IMG/VR virus record: IMGVR_UViG_3300010151_000073
Coordinates: 1-32,035 of that record
Strand: one strand, 5' to 3'
From: a virus
DNA length: 32,035 nt
Below, piece after piece: positions 8,675 through 19,200 of the stretch (positions are counted from its first letter, which is position 1; each line of letters begins with the position of its first letter). Under the pieces are notes generated by a model, which was given only the letters and a program-made list of their open reading frames with translations, ran no database searches and was not told the DNA's origin. The position numbers and the translations under genes were made by a program.

Positions 8675-10678
8675 ATGGACGAAAAATATAAAATATTATT
8701 AAATAAAGAAAAATCAGTTAGATCGGTAAATGTAACTTCACATGTTCCATTAAATTTAGAAAATAGTAATAAAATTATACCATTAAGTAATGAACAAACA
8801 GTAGTTAATAGTTACGAACAATTTGAAAAAGAAAGAAGAGAGTGTACTACGTATAGGTTTTATGGTACTTTAAATACTATGGCTAGTAATGGTTTATACA
8901 ATGAAAATGTTAGGTTAGTTAATGAAACCACACCAAATAATATTACCCCTAATATATCAGGTAAAATAATACCCGCTAATAGTATTTTTGTTAATGATGG
9001 GTGGTATGGTTATTATGAACCGCCTGATACAGATGAGGCACAAATCCAAAATGATAATGAATCTTCTATATGTCAGTTTAAAACTTTTGAACCTGGACAT
9101 AATAGACTATTAATGATTGATGATGATGGAAAACAAAATTATTTATTAAAAATTACCTATCCCTTTGATACTAGAGATATTAATTTAGTAGAAAATAATA
9201 ATGGTATTTCTTTAAAAGATGGAATACAAATTATCGAAAAAGGTAAGGTCATAATTAATAATAGAAGTTATGTTTATTTTAAAACACCTATTAATCATAA
9301 ATTAAAGGTAGAAGATGAAGTTAAACTTTATAATTTTGTAGATAACACTAATAATGGATTATACTTAAACGATAGAAATTTTATAGTAACTAAGTTAGGT
9401 GATCAACAAAACAATAATTTAAATAGAATATTTGTAATTGATATTAATCCTAATGATATAGATTTAAATTTAGGAACATCTACCATAAAAAGGGTTATTG
9501 ATGATGTAGAGTCGGAATATTATGTAAGAAGATTAAAATCACTAACAGACGTAGAGAAAGATTATGATATTTATCCTGCCGCTTACGGAGTTAATTATTT
9601 TGATGATAGAAAAGCGGGGTTTTATTTTAAAAAAGATATAGATGTGGAGGGGTTAAGAGATAATTTAGGGAGACCTTTAAGTGAATTATTTTTCACTATT
9701 GTTAAAAATGATAATGATAGTGACTATTCTTCTATGAGTAACATCTATTGGAGAAATAAACAAAATAATTTACCAAATAAAATAAAAAATAGGTTTTGGA
9801 TGCCTATTGCGGGTGGTTACGACACAGAACAAAATGTTAATGTTAATTATAATATAAGGGCTTTTAGTTCTAATTATCCAAATGGTGATCCTAATTATCC
9901 TCAAGTTTATTTTACTAATCTAGATGAAAGTAATGAAATTTTTGATAATGATATTGTAGAATATAATGAAAGTTTATTGACGGAAATTGTGTTAGAAAAG
10001 GTATTTCACAGAATAAACACTGTTTATAGACAAAATTTAAATTTAATTGATTCTAATAAAGTAGATAAAAGAGAAGGTTACATATATAATCCCCATACAC
10101 CAATAACAATTAGAGAATTTTCTGACTATATTGAAGAGGGTGATACACAAAATACTTTAAATATTCCTGATTATTCACATTTAAAATTTTCTGCAAATAC
10201 TGAGAGTTTACCTACAGGAATTTTAAAAACAAGGCCTTTAACAAAAGAATCTAAAGTTTTTAGATGGAGAGATTTATTAGAAATTGGGTTTATTGACGGT
10301 AATGGTAGGGGTGTTGAGTATCCTTTTGAGAGTGGTGCACATTATATATATTTAGACAATACTTTTTATTTGTATAGACAAGATCCCCCATGTGATGTTA
10401 ATTTTACCTCACAAGAAGTTAATTTACCTTCTGAGAAAGATAAATTTTTATCTTTGGTAGGTGAACCCACTTTTTACGATTATAGTGTAGAAGATTTAAT
10501 GAGTATATTACCAGGGGCAGCACCGGTTAATTTATTAGACCCTAATTTACAACCTACAATTGTTGATATAAGATTTATAACATATTCGGGGGAATATGAA
10601 TTGGGTGAGAGAGATACACCAGGAGGATGCGTTGATTATTCATCATTAGAAAAACAAAATATTACTGATGACTGTTAA
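8675..10678 (+). CDS. Unassigned virion structural protein (667 residues)
   Basis: I do not recognise a family. The protein is Asn-, Asp- and Tyr-rich with alternating hydrophobic residues, typical of beta-rich tail and baseplate proteins, and has no signal peptide or membrane segment. An N-terminal basic-acidic stretch (MDEKYKILLNKEKSVRSVNV) is followed by YRFYGTLNTMASNGLYNENV; later blocks include FWMPIAGGYD and VFRWRDLLEIGFIDGNGRG. It starts right after an ATATTTATA box and overlaps the next gene by 11 bases, so it probably leads a co-translated set of four genes (8675-13264). By position it should be a baseplate wedge or fibre-attachment component. That role is inferred only from neighbours. 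Confidence 0.8.
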   Translation: MDEKYKILLNKEKSVRSVNVTSHVPLNLENSNKIIPLSNEQTVVNSYEQFEKERRECTTYRFYGTLNTMASNGLYNENVRLVNETTPNNITPNISGKIIPANSIFVNDGWYGYYEPPDTDEAQIQNDNESSICQFKTFEPGHNRLLMIDDDGKQNYLLKITYPFDTRDINLVENNNGISLKDGIQIIEKGKVIINNRSYVYFKTPINHKLKVEDEVKLYNFVDNTNNGLYLNDRNFIVTKLGDQQNNNLNRIFVIDINPNDIDLNLGTSTIKRVIDDVESEYYVRRLKSLTDVEKDYDIYPAAYGVNYFDDRKAGFYFKKDIDVEGLRDNLGRPLSELFFTIVKNDNDSDYSSMSNIYWRNKQNNLPNKIKNRFWMPIAGGYDTEQNVNVNYNIRAFSSNYPNGDPNYPQVYFTNLDESNEIFDNDIVEYNESLLTEIVLEKVFHRINTVYRQNLNLIDSNKVDKREGYIYNPHTPITIREFSDYIEEGDTQNTLNIPDYSHLKFSANTESLPTGILKTRPLTKESKVFRWRDLLEIGFIDGNGRGVEYPFESGAHYIYLDNTFYLYRQDPPCDVNFTSQEVNLPSEKDKFLSLVGEPTFYDYSVEDLMSILPGAAPVNLLDPNLQPTIVDIRFITYSGEYELGERDTPGGCVDYSSLEKQNITDDC

Positions 10679-11567
10679 TAAATATAAAATACCAATTAGG
10701 GATATAACAATATCTGGTTCTTCGATAGATTTAAATATTAATTTAGATTTTACCCCTGTGGATAATACAGAGTTAATTAAAACTAAGTTAATTGATGATG
10801 AAAAAGAAAAAAGTATTAATCCTATTATTGATTACAAAAAAGTAAGGTTTTTTCCGGCAGATAATAATTGGAATATTATAAGAAAATTTAAAATTAATAT
10901 GAATTTTTTCAGTGAGAAATCCAACGGTTATTTTTATAGTAACCCCCCTAGTTATAATGGTGCGTCATCTTATGGTGATATAGGGTTTAGATTTGATGAT
11001 TTGTTTTGTAGAACGGATAGGGTGATAAATAGTTTTGTTAGATTTAATTATTATGACTCTAAAGATTTACCTAATAATTTAATATATTCTACTAATATCT
11101 ACACACAGATATTAAATGACCAAAAAAATGAATATGGGTTTGTTTTATCAAAAAATGAATGTCCCGTTAGTTTTGTGTTAGGTGATGCCACATTAGAACC
11201 AGAAACCGTACATGAAGGATTTTATTTTTATTGGTTTCAAGATTTAGTGGATAATGCCCCTAATCAAGAGTACGTTGTATATTTAGAAGTCACCTATCAA
11301 AACGCAGGTAATGGTCAATCTACATTACATTATTCTCGAAAAACCGTTAATTATAATACATTGAGTTTTAATGAAATTAATGATAATAAATTTTTAAAAG
11401 TTGTATTAAAAAACGATAATGGTATTTATAAATATAGATTTGAGCCTAATTCCCAACAAACCGCGTTTAATGGTGGACCGGGAGGAATAAATTTAAATCC
11501 ACAAAGTGGATTATCAGATTTGCCTTATTTAACTTTTTGGCAAATAGAACCAAACATAGGTAACTAA
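10668..11567 (+). CDS. Unassigned virion structural protein (299 residues)
   Basis: The ATG overlaps the end of the preceding gene by 11 bases, and the stop overlaps the next ATG (TAATG), so the three genes are translationally linked. The product is beta-rich, with many Asn, Asp, Tyr and Phe, and no membrane segment. The N-terminal part, IRDITISGSSIDLNINLDF, looks like a beta-sandwich strand pair. A central FYFYWFQDLVDNAP is followed by EYVVYLEVTYQNAG, again strand-like. I find no recognisable enzymatic motif. A role as a baseplate or fibre component follows only from its place in the tail operon. Confidence 0.78.
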   Translation: MTVNKYKIPIRDITISGSSIDLNINLDFTPVDNTELIKTKLIDDEKEKSINPIIDYKKVRFFPADNNWNIIRKFKINMNFFSEKSNGYFYSNPPSYNGASSYGDIGFRFDDLFCRTDRVINSFVRFNYYDSKDLPNNLIYSTNIYTQILNDQKNEYGFVLSKNECPVSFVLGDATLEPETVHEGFYFYWFQDLVDNAPNQEYVVYLEVTYQNAGNGQSTLHYSRKTVNYNTLSFNEINDNKFLKVVLKNDNGIYKYRFEPNSQQTAFNGGPGGINLNPQSGLSDLPYLTFWQIEPNIGN

Positions 11568-12337
11568 TGGATATAGTAAGATTAAAAAGATGTATAGAAA
11601 ATTATGTGAGTAGGGAATCTAATAATACCTATGGAAATATATTTAATGAAACTATTAACTTAAATTTATTTTTAACTCAAAAAATGGATGATCAGGGAAT
11701 ATTTACTGACGCACCTTTTAAACCCGCATTACCCTATCTTACTCAAAGACCGACTGATTTGGGTAATTTTAATTCTTTTACTTATGGGAGATTTCCATCA
11801 GCACCTTTATCATTTTATTTAAATTCCTCTATAAGAATTAAAGGTACAAGTGATGACGGCAAATTACCAAATGTATCCTCTTATAGGGTGGATCCTGTCA
11901 CAGGTAACCCAATATATGTCAATAATTTAGATATGACAGGCAATTCAGATTTAATTTTTACTGGGGTAATTAATCAAGATAGTGAAAAAATCCATTACGT
12001 TTTAAATGCAGATAAAAATGATATAAATAACACAGGTGTTCATTTTATTACTTTTTTAAATGAATATGTAAATACAACAGACGTGGATGGTAATTTACAA
12101 AGATATTTAAAAACAGAATTTTATACCGATTTGGGAAGTTTAACCCCAGATAATGTAACATTATCCGCATTAACAAAACAAGAAGAATATTTAGGTTTAG
12201 TTTTTAAACCAGAAGTTGAGAGTGAAGTATTTATTAATAGAGGTGTAGCAGACATTTTTGAAAGACATGCTTTATTATGTGAAATAAAGACAACTAATGA
12301 TATAGATACAAATAGGGGAGGATTTATAAGAACATAA
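11567..12337 (+). CDS. Unassigned virion structural protein (256 residues)
   Basis: The start codon shares one base with the previous stop (TAATG). The product has a short helical N-terminus (MDIVRLKRCIENYV) and then a long segment rich in Asn, Thr and Pro. Its most distinctive part is the C-terminal block SEVFINRGVADIFERHALLC followed by EIKTTNDIDTNRGGFI (about residues 219-254), which looks like a conserved docking helix with a following hairpin. I do not recognise the family. The next gene follows after 12 bases. Position suggests a small wedge or connector protein. Confidence 0.77.
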   Translation: MDIVRLKRCIENYVSRESNNTYGNIFNETINLNLFLTQKMDDQGIFTDAPFKPALPYLTQRPTDLGNFNSFTYGRFPSAPLSFYLNSSIRIKGTSDDGKLPNVSSYRVDPVTGNPIYVNNLDMTGNSDLIFTGVINQDSEKIHYVLNADKNDINNTGVHFITFLNEYVNTTDVDGNLQRYLKTEFYTDLGSLTPDNVTLSALTKQEEYLGLVFKPEVESEVFINRGVADIFERHALLCEIKTTNDIDTNRGGFIRT

Positions 12338-12349
12338 AAAAAATTAATT

Positions 12350-13264
12350 ATGGCAACAGGAAATTATGGAACAATAAGACCGGCAGATGTATCGGTAGAG
12401 GACGTAGAAATATTATATTCTTTTAGTCCTACCAGAGGTAATAATAGTAGTGATAACCCTTTATTAAGTTTAGACCCTACACAAGTACTAGTACCAACCA
12501 ATAACCCAAACAATGGGAGTGAAATTTTAGGTGGTGCATATACCCTTAAATTACCTACTAACGAATTTACCGCAAAAGGTTTTTACAACATTATTATAAG
12601 ACCTAAACAAATTAGAACCACAATACAAGCTTGTGGGGTTTTATCTAGCAGCCCTGATATTATAGGGGTTGTTTTACAAATTAATGACCCTAATATTGAT
12701 GGGTCAGATAAAGTTAAATTTGAAAATGGAAATTTAGTGGGTTATAGAATTGAATATCTTAGTACTAATACTAATAGCCCACAACAAAAGATGCAAAATT
12801 TATTTAGAATAATTACATCCAATAATAGAGTATTGTCGGTATCAGAAAACTTAAGTAATGCTTCAGCACAAGTGGCATCATATTCTTTTGATGATAGTTC
12901 TGATTTAGTTTTTTGTACATTAACTCCATCCTCAGCACCGTCAATTAAACCAGATGTGTTACCCTATATTGGTGAACCAGGACAAGAAATTATTATTACT
13001 AATACATTCTTCAACCCAATTATGGTAGAAGTAGAAATGGTAGAATATGATGACGAAACTTTGGCATATGCACTTTATGGAAACCAAACAAAATCTTTAG
13101 ATGATGGTATTTATACCATATATAACTTTGACGATGAAATTTATAAACAATATGTATTATTTGAAATCAAAGATCAATTCACCGGTAAACCATTATATGA
13201 GGTTAGAGAAGAATTAGAAAACCCAGATTTTAGTAAAGAATTTGGTGATATAACAGATGTATAG
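12350..13264 (+). CDS. Unassigned virion structural protein (304 residues)
   Basis: The product starts MATGNYGTIRPADVSVEDVE and continues with ILYSFSPTRG, then beta-strand blocks such as FYNIIIRPKQIRTTIQACGV and QEIIITNTFFNPIMVEVEMV. There is no signal peptide or membrane segment, and the C-terminus is acidic. Length is close to that of T4 gp8 (334 residues), but I see no sequence motif that would prove this identity. The start has the A-rich context AAAAAAAATTAATT before ATG and no Shine-Dalgarno. It closes a four-gene set and is followed 11 bases later by the 2735-residue gene. Confidence 0.77.
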   Translation: MATGNYGTIRPADVSVEDVEILYSFSPTRGNNSSDNPLLSLDPTQVLVPTNNPNNGSEILGGAYTLKLPTNEFTAKGFYNIIIRPKQIRTTIQACGVLSSSPDIIGVVLQINDPNIDGSDKVKFENGNLVGYRIEYLSTNTNSPQQKMQNLFRIITSNNRVLSVSENLSNASAQVASYSFDDSSDLVFCTLTPSSAPSIKPDVLPYIGEPGQEIIITNTFFNPIMVEVEMVEYDDETLAYALYGNQTKSLDDGIYTIYNFDDEIYKQYVLFEIKDQFTGKPLYEVREELENPDFSKEFGDITDV

Positions 13265-13275
13265 TATTAATATGG

Positions 13276-16200
13276 ATGCCACAGAACAATCAAAATAATA
13301 ATCAAACTAATAACAACTCTAATAAAGTTATTAAAGTAACTGGTTATGCCAAAAGAAAATTTTTTGATGGTGGTATAGAATATAGGGATTTTAGTGATGA
13401 TTTAGTAGGATTACAATTAACTAATGAAGGGGGTACACCTTTATTTACATTGGGTAATTTTAAAGTTACTACTAATTTAAGTCCTAAATTAAACAAAACT
13501 TATAATCAAGGAACGTACTCTAATTTTTTTAGTTTAGATGATTTAGATGATGGGCAAAAGATAAGTGTAAAAGTACAAAAAAATCAAAAAGCGGGGTTAA
13601 ATTTAGATATAACCGACCCCTTAAGTTATATACTTTATGGTTCAGCAGAAGAAAAAATTAGAGTATCTTTAGAATATATAAATGAATACTTTCCTGCAGC
13701 TATTTATGTTGAGAATACTATTGGAAGTGTGAGTGGTAATAATATCACTAATTATAGTTATAATAATTTAAGTGATGAATCTACATTTTACGTCAACACC
13801 AATTATTTTAGTAACCCTTTTAATATTACCCACACAGTTGATAGGATAAATACTTCTGATGAAGACACGTCTAACCCTTTAAGAAATTTAACTTTAAATT
13901 ATAAAAATTATGTTGTAGAACATAATGGTATAAGTAAAAAAATTAAACTACTAACTGGTTCTACAACTACCACAAATGGAATAATTAGGGTAGTAGTGGA
14001 TGGAAATCCATTTCCTGAAATAACAGGTATAAATTTTTCTCAGTTTACTTTTTTAAATGGGGTAACAGATGCTTCTATACCATTTTTTATTAAACCTAAT
14101 GAGATACAGTGTGAAAATTTCTTTTCTGGGTTAAATAACTTAGAAAAAAATCTTTTAAATAGAAATGTCTACCCTATTTATACTGCCACTTTTAGCACCC
14201 CTAAAGAAACTAATCAAGGTGTAATTGTATATAGTGATGAAAAATTATCATTTCCTATACTTAGTGATGGATATAATTTAAACTTCTTTGATGGTCTTTA
14301 TGTAACATATCTTAACAATATAATTTCTATTGGTGAGGAGTTAGATAAATTTAAAACCGATATTATAAAAAGAAAATACACTGCGGAAGTTATCACCGGG
14401 TTTGATACAATACCATCAGGTGATGGATCAGAAGATTTAGAATTAGATGGTGCAAAGGCAACTAAACTATTAAGAATATATGGGGTAGAATTCGATGAGG
14501 TTAAAAAATACATCGATGGAATTAAATTTGCTCACGTTATAACTTACGATAAGAAAAATAATACGCCAGACAGTTTAGTTAAAGACTTAGCTAATATGTT
14601 AGGGTTTGGTGAGTTTAATTTCTTAACTGATGTAAATATATTGAAAAATGTTTTACCAAGTAATGGTGGTGGTTTAATGAGTGGTACGTCCACTAACCTT
14701 AGTTTGGAAGAAATAGATATAGAGTTATATAGGAGATTAATTTTAAATGTCGCGTGGTTATGGAAAAGTAAAGGTGCGAGAAAAGCGATAGAATTTTTAT
14801 TTAGATTTATTGGGGCACCTGAATCCTTAGTTAATTTCGATGAACATATTGTGATTGCGGATAAACCAGTAAATATAGCCCAACTTAAGAGTATGTTATA
14901 TGTTTACACAGGAAGTTCTGATTTAAAAGATTTACCATTTGATAGTGATGGGTATCCATTACCTACACCTAATGGAGAAAGAGTCTTAATTGGTTTTGAT
15001 TCGGCAAATAATCCTATCTATGACACCACTTGGTTTCAAAAAGAAGGGGGTTGGTATAGAGAAACCGGTGGATTAAATCCACCAATAGATATAACTGAAG
15101 GTAATAACTCACATGAAGGACCTTATGATCGTGGTTCTTTCTACATGAATCAATTTAATACATCTATTTACCCTAATGATATTACCAGTAATTATATTAC
15201 CTTAACAGGGAACACAATTTACCAAAATCAGTTTATTAATTATAATGATGGGTTTATTAATGGTACTACAGATAATGATATTTTATATATCACACCTATT
15301 AACCCATTGAATAATCAAATTATTACAGAAGGTATTGAGGTTGATTTTTCCATTGTACCCTCACCCCCAATATCTGGTGGTACTACTATATTCCAAGATT
15401 TATGTATTCAGGCAAAAGAAGAATATGATCAGTGGGTAGAGTTAATAAAAGAAAATTGTGACCTAATATATTCTCCTGAATGGTTTAGGGTACAACAAAA
15501 CTATATAGTTGCAAAAAATAACTTAAATAAAGAGATTAGTAGTAGAAATGGAGATGATAATGATGCCTTAGAAATTTGTATTAATTTTGATTGTGAGAAT
15601 ATTGAAGTTATTGAAAATCCTTGTGAACAATATAATATGGTCGAAGACGGTGGATTAATTTATTTTACGGATGAAAATGGGAATCAAGTAAACTTTGATT
15701 CTTTTCCTAGATGTTGTGTTGCGGCAGGTGGAGATTATTTTTCTTATATAAATCAAAAGGGACAAAATTCATTTTTCTGTGCTAAAGAAGCCCCATGTAT
15801 AGGTAAACCAATCAATACTACCGGTGAGGCAGTTGTGTGGGAAATAGAAGGAGTAAATGCAGTACCTGATAATATAATAGAAATTAGACCATCAAATAAA
15901 CCCGTACCACAGTATGAAGAAAAATGTGTTAAACAATCTAATAGCGTAAGATTTGATTCTGTGGAAAGTAGAATATCATTTCTTAAAGATTGTACTACCA
16001 GACTTCGTTTAGAAAGTGGTATTGGTGAAAGTAATGAGATTTCTGGGTGTTTTCAATTAACAGAAGCTGGAGAATATTATTTTGGATTTAAAACAAAATC
16101 TAATAATACTGAATATGTTACTAGAATTACTAATGATCAATCTCCATACGTTGTTTATGATAAAAATAATAAACCTGTGGGTTACATACCTAACACACCA

Positions 16201-19200
16201 GGTGTTGGTTTAGATAGTGAAGGGGTAGTCGCAATAAATTATGTTAAAAATAATAAAGGGGTTATTTACCCTAATTACGAGCAATCATTTAACCAAAGTA
16301 GTGAGAACAACCCACAAAATGCTTTGGATAAATATCTTGCAGAAGTAAGAGCAGGGAGGAAAGTAAAAGGTTTTTCTAATTATTTTAAACCTATTGATTG
16401 TGATGGTAAATCCACAACTTTAATTTCTAGTGAAGAGTGTTGTGCATATTATGGATATGATCATTATTATGTAAATATATCACAAGAGGATGGTACTGTT
16501 GTTAGTGTAGTTTATTGTAGAGGAAATCAAAGGATACCTGATGATACTATAACTAAACCAAATGAAAGTACATCTCCTAGTTCTAAACCAGGAAAAGGGG
16601 GTAAAGGTGATTTATACAACCCAACTAAAAGTATTGATAAAGAAATTGAAAATATTAATAAGGAACAGAGTGACGTATCTAAAAAAATAGAAAATAGTCG
16701 AACCTTAACTAACAAAGAAAAATCTAATTTACGGTTAGAAAATATTAATTTAGAACAGAGAAAAATTGATTTATCTTCTCAAAAACAAAAATTAAACGTT
16801 AAAAACACAAGAACCATTCAACCAGCATTAGAAAAAGGGTATACTAAATATGTTCCAGGAAGTAATTTAAATGCGGTTACCACTAAAGGGGATGAAATAA
16901 GTGTAATAAAAGATAGGAAAGGTGTTTATAATAAATCAATTAAAGATAATTCAGAAGACAAAGTAACTACGGATTTTGGTTCACCATTTGGGGATCCTGA
17001 TTTAGAAGATATTACTAATTGGAAATTTTCGTCAGTTGATCAGTATGGTAGAATAACATTTACACCTGTAGATAGAAATAACAACTCAATATTGAATTGG
17101 GAATCAACTTCTGAGAGTGGTGCGGACATTTATAAGGAATGTTGTTTAAGTAAGGGTTACGCCTTTGGGGAATTCTTGATAAATCCTACAACCAATGAAC
17201 TTGTACCATATAATGGACAACCTAATAGTTTTACTAATGGTGCCACATTTGATGCTTGTATTGAACCTACTCATATACCATGTGATCAGATAACAGATGT
17301 AAAATTAATCTTTGGTAGTAATGGTTCAGATGGGTTCTTCCTACCTGAAAATACTGAAAGTAATGAGATTACTATTAAGTTTGATTATATGATTAAATAT
17401 GACGCAGAATCACTTATTAATTGTGCGGGTATTGAAGTTTGTCCAATACCATTAGATTTATATAATAATAGTATCTATAATTTAGATTGTAGAAATTTTA
17501 TAGTTTTCACACAATCGGAAGAGTTTAAAAATATATTACAAAAAAATGTACTTTATATTGATACGGACATTATACCCAACACAGAAGAATCTTTAGATTT
17601 AACTAAACCGGATAAAGACGGAATACCTAATTTAATACCTTATTGGGACACTAATAATATACAAGTATGGCAAACACCGGGTATTCAACAAACGATTGAA
17701 GATGGAGAGTGTTGTACGGCATATGGTGGAGCATATATTGATAAAAAGGTATGGGGTAATTTGAATGATGAACATGTTAGAGTTATTAAAAATGATTTTA
17801 AATCAACGTTAAAAGAAATATATGAATCAGGGGTAAATTCAACTAACGTTCCTTTATGGGTAGACGATGATTTTAAAACTACTGCATCAAAACTTATGTT
17901 ATCTACACTAGAAGTACAAAAAATTTTAAATGAGGAGTGTGTTAACTACGAAATATTTGAGGGACAAAATTATTGTGATGATTTTAATAAAATTATAACA
18001 ACAGAAAAAGTATGTGCACTATTAGTACCTAAAAAATTAGGTGGTTATAGTGAAATTTTAAAAGAGTATTGGAGATTAATTAATCAGTTAACATTAATGG
18101 AAAGTCAAGTGACTATATGTGTGGATAGAAATGAAAAAATAGGTGATTTAATTAAAGAGGTAGATAAAGAAAGAATTAAAGAAGAGGTAGATAAAGAAAG
18201 AATTAAAGAAGATAGTAGAAAAAGTGAAGAAGAACTAGAAACGGAATATTCATTTAAAGAACATGAATTAAGAAATGTTGAAAAACAAATCAATGACATT
18301 GGGGAAATAAGAATAGCAATGGATTCGGTAAAAGAAGAAAATTTACCTAAAATAAATTGTAATTTATACCAAGATCAAATTAAATTAATACAAAATTATA
18401 ATGTAGACGAGTTTTGTAGAAAAGAAACTAATGGTGTATCCGATAATCCTGACGTAGTGTTTACTGCATATAATACATGTGTAGAAAGAAAAAGGTTAGA
18501 ATTAGGTCAAGAATTAAAAAAATATCAAGAGTTATACCAAAACTGTGTAAAGAGTAATGTAATTAGTGATGAAATAACTAAAGCTAGGAGTAATAATGAT
18601 TTAGTTACTAAAGATAGACTAACCACTGAATATGATTTTACTTTAAGGAATATAGATGAATTACAATCTACTGTATTTTGTGAAGATATAAGTACTCAGA
18701 ACGAACAATTAAGGGTGAATACGGAACAAGAAAATAATATTCAAAAGAATGTAGATATCGTCGCGAAAATATTAAATGTAGAGAGTAACACTATTAGAAA
18801 TGGTAATACAACTGAGTTATCTACACCACAAAAAATAGAAGTTAATAGAATTCTTAATACTCAAAAAAATGTAGAGAATAAATTAAGAATTAAGAAAGAA
18901 GAAATAGAAAAAGAAATTACTAAAATAGTTGGTGATAAAAAAAGAATTAAAACAGAATTAGAATTAGAAGAAAAAGACAAAGAAGAAATACTCATTAATA
19001 TTAAAGACGTTAAAAGTAATTTAGAAAATGAATTAGGTGATATTAAACAATCAGTGTGTTGTACAGAAACATTGTTATTAGTTCAGCAACTTCTACAACA
19101 ATTAAAAGTTGAAAGAAGTAGTGTTTATTATGAAACTGATTCCCTATATCAGCAATGGTATCTACAAAGATATAATAATTATTTATCTTCTATCCAAAGT

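Noticed and set aside
13272-13298. ATG at 13272 before the giant gene
   Set aside because: It opens an eight-codon frame only; the giant frame starts at the ATG at 13276.
4314-14181. TATTTATA copies inside coding regions (near 4314, 11422 and 14174)
   Set aside because: They lie mid-gene, away from starts, and match the chance rate for AT-rich DNA.
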